Below are positions 21,516 to 31,620 of a DNA stretch of 64,000 nucleotides, one piece after another (positions within the stretch are counted from its first letter, which is position 1; each line of letters begins with the position of its first letter). The stretch comes from Panopea generosa (Eukaryota > Mollusca > Bivalvia > Adapedonta > Hiatellidae), in assembly GCA_029582155.1 (NCBI GenBank), contig CM055897.1, positions 95,212,582-95,276,581 on the forward strand, written 5' to 3'. The notes under the pieces are model-generated. The model did not search any database, was not told where the DNA came from, and was given only the letters and a program-made list of their open reading frames with translations. Both the position numbers and the translations under genes were made by a program.

Positions 21516-23730
21516 GAAAATGCCAGCTATTTATATCGTTTTACCCTGACACAAACTCGGCAATTCGGATTGTTGTGCTTGATAAAGCGAAACTTGCTTT
21601 CTTAGATGTATTCCGTAATTAGCTCGAGACTTTATTTATTGATGTCGTGTAATATCATGATAAAATAAATCATCATTTTATGTAAAATGTGTCAACAAGT
21701 TTCAGTGCGACTATATGTTTTACTTAATGGTACCCAGCCAGTGTCTATCATTGTATTTCAAATATGACGCCAGGTAATGTCTCACTTTGTAATATGTTGA
21801 AATGATGTAATGCAAACGATTTATTTATATCTGTCCGTTGTATAATTAATTGTATAATTACTAAGCAAATTGAATATAAATATCAATATAAATGACCGAG
21901 TGTTAATAATTTAATGTAATTAACACAATCGCAATTTACATATGCCAGCATCTGCGTATAGCAGGTATATAAGGTTTTTAAATCGTTAACAATACACTGT
22001 TTTGATAGGCATTTTGTCATTGTGTGTGCTTATGAGTGAAATATAATGATAATCATTGATGATATATGGAATTTTAGATATATATTTAAAAGAAAATTAT
22101 GTGCAGTTGATATTTTATGGGTTACATATATTTATCAAAGGTCTGAACGGACTGATGGAAGGCTTACTCGTTCACAGTTTTGCCCATCATGTCGTCTCTC
22201 TTGCCAGAAGAGGATATACGGATTTACCAATGAGCTCATTAACTACTGGCGTCATTATATATTTGCCACATTGAGCCTGTTTCGAAATAATCAATTTCTT
22301 TTTATAACTTTTCTCTAACTTAAAGTAACAGACTCATCCAACCAGGTCTCTGAAAAAAGCTAAGACTGCAAATCTAAATTTGAAGGTTAAAAGTCTTACT
22401 TCTGTTAACTTCGGTGAAAGAATGTATAAAATGAAGACCGTTGCGATTAAATCAGTTAAGATTAAGGCAGTTAAAATCATGACACGATGAAAAAGCATGT
22501 GACTATTTATGGATGATCGACCTCTTGTAAACTTGGAAAGAACTGTTCAACTCAAAACTTTGGTTAAAGGTTAAACTGGTAATATAACATTTTGACATGT
22601 ATGTAAAATCAAGAAATTCACTGGCTTTACATAAGCTTCATGTTGTTGATGAAGAACATCTGAAATATTGTCACACGGCAGTTGATGCACTTCAGAACAC
22701 GGTGTTTTTGTTGACCGTCTTGCAGCACAAATAGCATCAATTTGAGGACGAATCCTTTGTCCTGGGTTGACAGCCAGTAATAGATTGTCTTACTGAGCGT
22801 CATTGTTATGCCATCGAGGGCTAACAGACTATAAGTTAACCTAACAACTGTTTTCTGGGATCCTGGAAAGTCAACTAGTACTCGAGCACACCCAATCTCC
22901 AAAGTTACTGATAACTTTCCCACTTGGATCAGTTTTTTGCCGAAACGAACACTTACAGAATGCAGTTTGAATAAAATAAGACAACAGTTCATGAATAAAA
23001 CGAGTCCTTTAGTTGCTGACATCATATTAACTTACGTTTTATAGACTCTTACATATCATGATTTATTTTGTCCGTCCAACCGGCGTTGTTTTGTATATTA
23101 ACTAAAATGCGATAAAGTTATATTTGAAAACGTGTGATCATAGGTATTTAAAAGTTATTTTACATTTTAAATTATTTGTTATTAAAAAATGACGTGTTTG
23201 GCTATTGCCACGACGGCCGGGTAAGCTAATGTTATTAAAAAATATAATATTGTGTTTGTTTTTCGTCGTTATAGATAGTACTTTAAAAGCGGCATGTATA
23301 CTAGAAGTTCTGATTTTATAGCACATGTATAAACAAAACACAGTACAATAGCGTAAACGTCAATAAAAATAAATTACTGATTTTCACGAACCGTACAAAT
23401 ATTTGGCCTTTGCGCGAGTTCAAATCAATATTTTGAATGAACAAAGCAAGGACACTACATTTTTAAAGTATTCCAGTCTTTCATTTACTAAAACATCGAA
23501 CGTCAATCTGAAATCGTGGTTTTGCGACCAAAATATATTTACCGTCGCTTGGGACGCTGAAGGGATTTTTTTTTACTGTTGCTTTACTAATGCGCAGTAG
23601 CCGTCTACATTTTGTGCCATTTTAATGGAAATTGTATGCTTTGACTACCGCATATTTGAAGTTTTTTTGCTCTCTGTTTGATAGAACAGAAATAGAAATA
23701 AAAAAATCAAATTTGGGTCTCTACGTCCTC
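21516..23730. other. duplicated non-coding region, unrecognised
   Basis: No recognisable gene. Overlapping frames at 22046-22318 stay open for about 90 codons (copy B has a longer frame at 39194-39643, with an FCPSCRLSCQ-like segment). No family is recognised and neither copy shows a convincing exon structure. Inverted SINE body sequence occupies 22805-22930. Confidence 0.45.
22805..22930 (-). mobile_element. truncated copy of the 8420-type SINE
   Basis: The reverse complement matches the body of the SINE at 8420-8705 ('caagtgggaaagttatcagt' through 'gccctcgatggcat') but lacks the tRNA head. It is duplicated at 39981-40112. Confidence 0.8.
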
Positions 23731-23744
23731 TGCTATGGCGATTG
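23731..23744. repeat. LINE target-site duplication, left
   Basis: 'tgctatggcgattg' recurs exactly at 29093-29106. The unoccupied site in copy B, near 40793, has one copy only ('tgctatggcgcg'). Confidence 0.9.
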
Positions 23745-24162
23745 TGTGTAGTGTGTAATGTGATGGACGTGTTTTTCTGCCCCAACTAATATTGACAGTT
23801 TATGTGGAAATTTGTGAATGCATACGGATAAATTTTATATGGACTTTATATGCAAGATACGGACTTTCCGATGGTAATTATATCTTGTTGATTTGTAATA
23901 CTGCTATAGAGAGTTTACGAATTATTCAAATACTAAAAGTTTATGTAATATCAAAATATCGATAAAACGTTTAACGCCTCAATAAATTGAGCAGAACAAC
24001 TAACCCGCCCATTATCCTATTGTTATGCAGTACAGCGTTACGTGATGGACACAGAGTACAGGTGTTGCTGAATTATAAAACTACGGAAGTGGATAAGGGA
24101 CATAGTTTTATTTATCCCGACCTTTTTCTGTGCACATTGTTTGAAACACGGCCATATTCATA

Positions 24163-24603
24163 AAATGGGTATAGATATATCAACCTACCGATTGAGGATT
24201 GGTTTTTTCTGTGGAGGAAAATTTAGTGAGAAATCTAATCGGTGTAAAGAGAACTATAATGCTTATATAAAATCTGGTGATACCCACTACAGAGTGTTAG
24301 CGTCATGTATAGTCATATTATTTATACTTTTGGGATGTAAATATTCACTGATGACTTGCCAGTTTCTCCAGGGGCACTATGCTACAACCAACATTATACC
24401 ATGTACAGTGGCTGATTCTCGGTTCCATGTCGCGTTTGTCTTTACAGGAACAGAAACTACACCCATAGCAACGTGCCTTACTGACAGTAAGCTGTATACG
24501 TCTGATTGTCAAAGGTTATTGGTTATTGCAAATGACGTGGAATTAAATCCAGGCCATCGTCTGAGACTCAGCAAATATTGGATCTTATTTCAAACTCTAA
24601 TAT
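24163..24603 (+). pseudogene. LINE ORF1 5' part with 2A-like motif
   Basis: From ATG at 24163 the frame encodes a segment with a hydrophobic stretch (VLASCIVILFILLG), then the 2A-like NDVELNPGH at 24531-24557. It runs out of frame before the coiled coil, which lies one frame over from about 24578. The 2A consensus ends NPG-P; here the last residue is His (CAT for CCN), which should abolish ribosome skipping. A peptide upstream of the coiled coil separated by 2A is known from sea urchin and mollusc CR1 elements. Confidence 0.75.
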
Positions 24604-25171
24604 GAAAATGTCAGATCAGCTTGATGAAGTTAAACGTGAGGTAATGGCCGTAAGGACAGAAATGCTGTCGGTTCGAAAAGATGTTGCAGATATAAGGGAG
24701 AACGTTGCGAGCGTTGAATTGAAGCAAAGTGATCTCGAAAACAGATTTACGGAAATGGAGTCGAAATTTGATAATCTTTCGTATGGGAATGAGATCATAG
24801 ATTCCGATATGCGTTTTTTTATTGGAAAATGAATTAAATTCAGAGCGAATTGAGAAGCTTGAACGACAAATTGACTACATGGAAATGGAAACCAGGAAAA
24901 ACAATTTGAGAGTGTTTGGACTTACCGAATCTGAAAATGAGTTATTAAAATCGAAATTATGGATACCGCATATACAGGTGGAGATTATAGCGCGGATGTG
25001 GTTTTGTATGCAAAAAGGCTTGGCCAGTCACAACCAGATCAACCAAGAATGGTTTTACTAAAGTTTAAGGATTTTGAAAGTAAAATGAAGTTGTTTTCGG
25101 TTAGGGTTGATTTGCTAGAAAAGGGTATACGAATTTCTAGTGATCTTACGACACTGCAAAGGGAGAAATAA
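24578..25171 (+). pseudogene. LINE ORF1 coiled-coil and RNA-binding part, frameshifted
   Basis: 24602-24832 encodes a strong coiled coil (DEVKREVMAVRTEML, DVADIRENVASVELK). After a frame change in a T run near 24815 the next part reads LERQIDYMEMETRKNNLRVFGL, typical of the start of the L1-type ORF1 RNA-binding domain. After another change near 24950, FKDFESKMKLF and a stop at 25171 follow. At least two indels break the frame. The product normally coats the retrotransposon RNA. Confidence 0.75.
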
Positions 25172-25388
25172 ATGAACTGAAAAGGCGTGGCCAAAATGGC
25201 TATTTCAAAAATGGGAAATTAGTGATAATTACTGCCAAGGATGATAATAAGTCTGACAAAGAAGCCAAATCAAAGGTGTATAAAAGAAGAAAAATAAACA
25301 ATATGAGCATTCCAGCTGCAAATGAAGACATAAACAGGGGTATAGAGATCGAAGTTGATGTTGAATAGGACAATGACCAACGCCCATC

Positions 25389-26240
25389 ACATTCTAAACT
25401 AAAAATACTAACCTGGAACATTAACGGTTTAATTGACAAACTCGATGATACAGAGCTTATTGATTATTTGAGGCAGCATATGTTTTGTAAAAACTTGGAT
25501 AAACGACTTAACAGTAGTGCTATATTTTTTTGCCTGAGTTTTTAAATTTTGTATGTTTAGCAAAAAGGTCACGAACCGGTGGTCGAAATATCGGTGGTGT
25601 TATAATTTTTGTCAACAATTGCTTTTCAAATCTCGCCTCTAGAATCATTGATGGTTTTGAATTCGGTGTTATACTTGAATTTGATAAAAGTATTGTAAAT
25701 ATGCAAACAAATTCTATACTGATATGTTTATATTTGCCACCCGAAAGCTCTCCATTTTATGGAGATCTGAGTCAAAAGGGAATACAGTGTTTGGAAGGGT
25801 TACTTGTAAATAGTAGCAATTTACTTACAAATTGTAATATATTGTTATGTGGGGATCTAAACGCCCGGACAGGTGATCTTGATGAAACTGTTTCTATTAA
25901 TGACAACATTTCTGAATTTCAAGAGTATGTAGATATATGTGATGATAACGATATAACCAAGATAATACAATTAACAAATTTGGAAGAGAGTTAATAACTA
26001 TATGTAAATAGTATTCCCTTCTAATCATGAATGGTAGAATAGGGTCTGATAAATTTTACGGTGGCTCACATATATCAGTATACATGGATGTAGTACTGTA
26101 GACTATTTTATTGCTACCAGAAACATATTTGATAGTGTTATTGATTTTAAAATACAGACCAGGTCAGACAGTGATCACTTGCCTGTTTTATTATCCTTAT
26201 GTAGGGCCGTTATAAAAAATGTTTGGCAGGTATTTGATGT
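25389..26240 (+). pseudogene. LINE ORF2 endonuclease domain, broken
   Basis: APE-like endonuclease hallmarks are visible in pieces: ILTWNINGL at about 25405, YLPPESSPFY and LLCGDLNARTGD (near 25730 and 25845), and RSDSDHLPV near 26163. The block that normally follows the first motif (the L-x-E-T-W strand with a catalytic Glu) is missing between about 25490 and 25535. Stops and frame changes occur near 25540 and after 25994. Family assignment is secure from GDLNAR and SDH; activity is ruled out. Confidence 0.85.
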
Positions 26241-26535
26241 GCCCATGACTAAACAGTCGTCCACAAAATATTGTTTTGATAGTAATTGTGCTGAATATTT
26301 TAAAATTTGCTATATGAAAATGTACTTGATGGAATATTTGATAATATCAGTGAAAAAAATAGATAATGAAAATGTTGAAATTGAAGATATTGTTAATACA
26401 TTTCAGTCAACTATTTTAACGATTTCAATATTTTAAGGTTGACTCTAAAAAACGGTCGTCAAAGAAATGGTTTGACAGTGAGTGCAGATCTCTTAAAACT
26501 AAACAAAATAAACTGCTTCGCAAATGGCGACGTAG

Positions 26536-26797
26536 CCAATTAGCGTGTGATCTGAATTTATATTTGGACGGTCGTAAACAGTATAAATATTCTTGTAAAC
26601 GTAAAAAAAAAGACTTATAATGATGCTTTCTTAAATAAACTGGAATCATCGGTTAAAAATCCAAAGCCAATTAGCGTGTGATCTGAATTTATATTTGGAC
26701 GGTCGTAAACAGTATAAATATTCTTGTAAACGTAAAAAAAAAGACTTATAATGATGCTTTCTTAAATAAACTGGAATCATCGGTTAAAAATCCAAAG
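26536..26797 (+). repeat. 131-bp tandem duplication inside LINE ORF2
   Basis: Two adjacent 131-bp copies, starting 'ccaattagcg' at 26536 and 26667, appear identical, including a nine-A run. 131 is not a multiple of three, so the duplication itself shifts frame. Identity implies it is recent or an assembly artefact. Confidence 0.92.
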
Positions 26798-28482
26798 ATG
26801 TTTTGGAAGAATTTAAAGTTATATACACAGGTTCAGGGTCAAGTCCCAATTTCTTCATCTCAGTGGTTCAATCATTTTAAACAAGTTTTTAATAATGATG
26901 GCGATGCAACCATAGAAGACGATAGCGAAGTAAATCTTGACCTAGATGATATTGAAGTAATTCTGTTTAACAGTGACATCACAGATGACGAAATTGTTGA
27001 TGCAGTAAATGGTCTAGACCCAAAAAAATCCGCAAGTGGTAATCTTGTTGCAGAACATTTTATTCATGGCATTAATATTTTGTTACCATTTATTCGGAAA
27101 CTGTTTAATAAAATCTATAGATCTGGAGAATTTCCAGCTTCATGGACAAAATGTTTAATAGTCATCGTACATAAAAAGGGGCAAATAAATGATCCAGACA
27201 TTTACAGAGGCATATCTCTTATAGATATCTTTAGTAAACTACACATTAGTATCTTGACTAAGCGGGTAACATTTTTTGTTAACGCTTTTGATAAAATAAC
27301 CGAGTCGAAGGCAGGTTTTCGTTCCGGCTATTCGACCGTTGGTAATGGCTTTGTTTTGTATTCCTTGATTAACAAATATTTGTGTAAGAAACATAAACCT
27401 GTTTATGTGGCGTTCTTAGTCTTTAAAAAGCGTTTGACTCTGTTAATAGATCTAAATTGTATACAGTGTTACAACAAATTGGAATTAAAGACCATCTATT
27501 TCAGTCCATAAAAAGTATTCATCGATCCGTAAAAGCTAGAGTAAGAATCGGATCAACCTTTGCAAAGTATTTTAATTGTCCACTTGGACGTAGACAAGGC
27601 TGCAAGTTAAGCCCTATTTTATTTACATTTTTTATCAATGAATTAAATGCAACTGTTGCTAACAGTGGTACACATGGCATACAATTATGTCCTGAGATCA
27701 CTGAAATCTTTTCATTACTTTTTGCTGACGATGTAGTATTAATTGCCGATACTGTTGGCGGTTTACAGCAACAACTAAATTATCTCCATCAGTACTGTTT
27801 GGACTGGTTGTTGGATGTAAATGTAGGAAAAACAAAAATTGTTGTGTTTAAAAACGGTGGCCAGTTAGCTAGGCGTGAGAAATGGTTTAATGATAATCAT
27901 CAATTAGAAACAGTAAACGCTTTTTCCTATGTTGGTTTGCTATTTACAAGTAAACTATCACTTTATAAAATGTCTGAAAATATGGCGAATAAAGCTAAAC
28001 GGGTTCTAATATCTGTTCTAAAAGGTGTGAATAATTTACTACCTATGCCTACTTCAACATTTTTTAAAATATATGATATAAAAGTTTGTCCTGTATTATT
28101 GTATGGTGCTGAATTGTGGGGTCTAGAACAACGTGATTGCGTTGAACGTGTACATATTCATGCATGTAAAAGATATATGAATGCACCATTTAGATCTTGT
28201 AATGCCGCAGTTATGGGGGACTGTCAGAGATATCCTATGTATATAGTAGCTGCTAAACGTTGTATTAATTTTTGGTTAAGAATATTGAGTTTACCAAATA
28301 CTAGATATGTTAAAAAATGTTATAATATGGTTAAATATTTTGACGAACAAGGGTACAAAAATTGGGTGTCTACTGTTCGTATGAATTTGTATAAAAATGG
28401 ATTTGAGTATGTTTGGGAAAGACAGAATGTAGCTAACCATAAATTGTTTGTCGTACAATATGTAAATAGACTTAAAGATTAA
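26798..28482 (+). pseudogene. LINE ORF2 reverse transcriptase domain, one frameshift
   Basis: RT fingers and palm read from 26798 with KKGQINDPDIYRGISL and KAGFRSGYST. A one-base shift at about 27430 falls at motif A, where the following frame supplies AFDSVNRSKLY. The rest (27440-28482) contains RQGCKLSPILF, the catalytic FADD box at 27721-27732, GKTKIVVF and the YGAELWG thumb motif. The frame ends with stops at 28480. The enzyme would reverse transcribe the element RNA at the nicked target. Confidence 0.92.
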
Positions 28483-28499
28483 TAGATTCAAAACTGGCA

Positions 28500-28917
28500 T
28501 GCTGATTGCTCACAGAATAATAAGTTAGTACTGTATAGAGAGTTTAAATGCAATTTCAGTTTCGAACCTTATTTAAAATATATTAACATACTAAAGTTTA
28601 GACAGACTGTTTTTGCATTTAGAACTTCTTCTCATATTTTAATGATTGAAAAGGGACGTCATATGAATATTCCAAGAGAAATGCGTTATTGCATATTCTG
28701 TGATTTACTTGTTGAAACAGAATACCACTTTCTTCTAGTATGTCCTTTATATAAATTGCTACGCTTAAAATATCTGCCAAAGAAATATTTTGAATTCCCG
28801 TCCTTGAGCAAGTTTAATATATTAATGTCTAGTAAAAATGAAAATATTGGACGCAATTTAGCAATGTTTATATATTATGCATTCAAATTGAGAAATTCAC
28901 ACATACAGGGTATCTAG
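28500..28917 (+). pseudogene. LINE ORF2 C-terminal zinc-finger-like tail
   Basis: After the stop near 28482 the frame reopens and reads NKLVLYREFK, FRTSSH, and then CIFC...EYHFLLVCPLY at about 28690-28755, the CxxC-H-C finger typical of CR1/L2/RTE-like ORF2 C-termini. It ends at a TAG near 28915, followed by about 175 bp of 3' UTR. Confidence 0.82.
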
Positions 28918-29092
28918 TTAGTTTATTCAATATGTATGTATATATATATGAAATGTGTTTATAAATATATTAGTAACTGACATAAATATATCACATATGC
29001 ACACTACTATGCATTATATATATTTGTTATTATTGTATTGTGTATGGGCCGATGGCCTTGATACAAATAAAATAAAGATATTGATATTGATA

Positions 29093-29106
29093 TGCTATGG
29101 CGATTG
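29093..29106. repeat. LINE target-site duplication, right
   Basis: Exact copy of 23731-23744, directly after the (gatatt)n end of the element. Confidence 0.9.
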
Positions 29107-31432
29107 CGCCTTTTGGAACTATTTTATCGGTTGGAGTCTTTGAGTATATCAATAAAGAATGTAACAGTATATCTAATATTATCGAAAAGGTACGTATGGA
29201 CATTTCACTACAGTAATATATACATCACCTCAACTCAACAAGATTTCATTGGCCATTTACAAAGAAATTTATGTGAAATGTTGCCATGACATATAATAAT
29301 TACACACATTAACAAAGAATTTACACAATTCATTGATTACATAATACATATAAAAATCAACACATTAATTGCTAAGTTACATTACTAGAATTGAACTTCT
29401 CAAGGAAAGCGATTCTTTTATATATTTAGCTAAGTTTTATTTTTTTGAATATATATGGAGATAATTATTTGTGAATAACTAAGACATAAATGTACAGACC
29501 AGACTATGGCGAGTGCGCCTAGCTACAATGCAAACCATAGATACAATATCAAGGCTTCTGCCAAACCAATGATTTTGGTGTCGACCATGACTTATATACT
29601 ATGGAATTACATGCAACACATCTAGAGAGTATAGACAAATTTACATACATGAACTGATAGCTTTATATGAGTAAGATCCAGTTAATGATTCATGACTACT
29701 ATATGCGTATTCTGTTGTTTCTATCAAATTTGCTAAAACGCCCAGCTTTAATCGCAAAATTGTGCGAAGATACTCGAAAATGAAGAACTTGTATTCTAAG
29801 AGATTCATTATTTAACTGCGAGTCTAATTCGAACTGTGTTTATATTATAATAATTCAGTTTAGGCGAGTTGTTCACCCGACAAAATCTCAAAATTGAACG
29901 TTCGACACTTATATTAACTAACGTTATATTTTCTATTTTAGAAACAAACTATGGTGTTATTTGGCATTTAACCCTTTACCTCATAGATACGTGTTTTCCC
30001 GCACCAATATCAGAAGGTTTTGAAAACAGTGCAGGAAGAGTTCAGATTGCTCGTAACGAACAATCTGAACACTTCCTGCACTGTTTTCCACTCAGTCAGT
30101 AAATATCAACATAATCCACCCATTGCTGATAAGAGGTAAAATGTTTATGGTATAAATGCTTTCAATTTGGAAGAGTCCAAGAACATGCTTATGGAGCATA
30201 GGGTTAAAATGCGGATTGCATGCTTCAAACCGCAAAGCCATTGTTGCAACATAGATGCTGTTTTTTTTACAAGATAGTAATATTGGTCATGTCGACGTTT
30301 TCGTTTCTAAAAGCATGTGGTACAGATAAGTTTAGATCAATTACGACGCTTGGTTTTCTACAAGACAAACGTTTTGACAATTTCTTCTTCTTTTAGATAC
30401 TTATATCTGTGTTCATTTTTATGTTCACAAATATCATTTGGGACATTCGTCGGAAAAACGTGTCTTTTTATTTTATTAAAACGTTTTTCTGCGTCAATGT
30501 GACAAAACGTTTGTCATTTACGAAACCAAGCTTTGAAAATGATTATAATACAAATAAATAGTATAATCATAAATAACAAACATTCATATCTGAAGCAGAT
30601 TTTATATTTTAAGAACAATAAACAACAATTTACAAAACAATTCATTGACAAAACCAGACATTAAGGCTATATCATGCAAAGTATGTCAACCTAATTATGA
30701 TAATAATGAGTCTACCTCCTATAAAGTATTGAGCAATATTTTGTTTCTCAAGCTTGCTAGAACTTACTCACTAAAGCGAATAACGAAGAATTCTCATTAT
30801 ATCCTTTAAGTAAAACATATTACAAACATGTATTTTCACAAAACAAATATTGTACTGTCGTATTATTTAACTGGTCACTGGCGCAGATGACTTTACCCAA
30901 CAACGTCCGGGCTTGCACATTTTCTTGAGAACACATCATTATATCTCCTGGAAATGACCCCAGAATGCAGGAAATGCATCCTAAAAATCTTTTTTCTGTG
31001 TGTATGTGCGGGGGCATGCCTCGAGACCCCAATCCATCCAGAACATGATGGGCTTGTACATCATTTAAGGGTCAGCGACCCCACTGGTGGTAGTCGAATA
31101 TTAACAGTTGCCCGTGCTTGTTTAAAAAATGAATGTAGTCTTCTTAAGTTTGATAATGTCTTCAATTCATTTACACTTGACGCAAGATGTGACGGATGTA
31201 ATGAAAGAAGAAGACGTCAAACACTACTTTATGCAAGGTCTTATTTGTACTGTTCCACACGCCCTTTTCATTACTTGAGTATATATGCGCCTATATTATG
31301 TAAGAGTCCGTTTACCAGTGTCGTAAATACATTTATATATTTGCACAGGCACATCAATCCATTAAAAACACAAAACGTTTTGACAACAAAAGACTCTCGC
31401 ACATTAGATACCTAGTTTTTGATTTTATTGCA
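29107..31432. other. right part of copy A, non-coding
   Basis: Matches 40797-43220 in copy B with indels; copy B has about 150 bp more near 40830-40980. No gene was recognised. A 153-codon frame at 30954-31415 is not preserved in copy B and is taken as chance. Contains the palindrome at 30022-30088. Confidence 0.5.
30022..30088. repeat. 67-nt near-perfect palindrome, copy A
   Basis: Arms of 33 nt around a single central base; by pairing positions there are only two mismatches. It starts 'gaaaacagtgcaggaag' and ends with its complement. The matching palindrome at 41871-41937 has the same length. With essentially no loop it favours a cruciform or a long hairpin RNA rather than a classical microRNA precursor. 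Confidence 0.92.
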
Positions 31433-31456
31433 TTTTTTTTTTTTTTTTTTTTTTTT
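31433..31456. repeat. 24-nt poly(T) run next to the duplication junction
   Basis: Twenty-four uninterrupted T lie 14 bp left of the copy A/copy B junction. The equivalent right edge of copy B (about 43510-43517) has only a short T run, so the tract expanded in copy A. Confidence 0.9.
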
Positions 31457-31577
31457 GGCATTTTTACTTTTTAATGCAAACTAAATATACAAATATAATA
31501 TACCCGTTTTATTAAGTTCAATAACCATGTATTCAAAATAAAATAAATCTCAATGTATTGTATCGTTTAAATTTCAG

Positions 31578-31620
31578 TTTAACGGAATCAGAAAGTTCAG
31601 AAACAAGTCTTGTTGGGTAA
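31578..31620 (+). CDS. orphan copy of CTL-2 exon 5
   Basis: Same acceptor (TTTAAATTTCAG), frame and stop as 14552-14594, with the tail LTESESSETSLVG. No upstream CTL-2 exons were carried along because the duplication began in CTL-2 intron 4. It could act only as an alternative terminal exon for an upstream gene. No compatible donor was found in CTL-3, so it is probably non-functional. Confidence 0.55.

Larger units (their letters stand above)
23745..29092 (+). mobile_element. CR1/L2-like non-LTR retrotransposon, near full length, inactivated
   Basis: A 5348-bp insertion bounded by a 14-bp target-site duplication and missing from the matching site in copy B. Layout 5' to 3': about 0.4 kb leader; ORF1 with a 2A-like motif, coiled coil and L1-type RNA-binding-like segment; ORF2 with APE-type endonuclease, reverse transcriptase and a C-terminal CxxC...H...C finger. 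The 3' end has no poly(A) but a short (gatatt)n repeat, as is usual in CR1/L2-type elements. Both ORFs are broken by frameshifts, a 131-bp internal duplication and loss of an endonuclease block, so the element cannot be autonomous. The clade is judged from domain order, the 2A-like motif (known in some marine invertebrate CR1 elements) and the tail; a phylogeny is needed to separate CR1 from L2. Confidence 0.93.
14445..31470 (+). repeat. tandem segmental duplication, copy A
   Basis: Copy A begins at 'ttaatgcaaactaaatat' within CTL-2 intron 4 and matches copy B from 31471 on the same strand, through CTL-3/CTL-4, the minisatellites, SINEs and flanks. By eye most blocks differ by only a few bases per hundred, with scattered indels. 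Copy A is longer (about 17.0 kb) because of the 5.35-kb LINE at 23745-29092. It lacks a segment of nearly 300 bp near its right end that copy B has at about 43220-43505. Confidence 0.9.

Noticed and set aside
22627-23025. 132-codon minus-strand frame
   Set aside because: Overlaps an inverted SINE fragment; copy B does not keep it open.
30022-30088. MicroRNA precursor
   Set aside because: The arms meet with almost no loop and are too perfectly paired; kept as a palindrome only.
30954-31415. 153-codon frame in copy A
   Set aside because: Not preserved in copy B (indels break it) and no domain is recognised.
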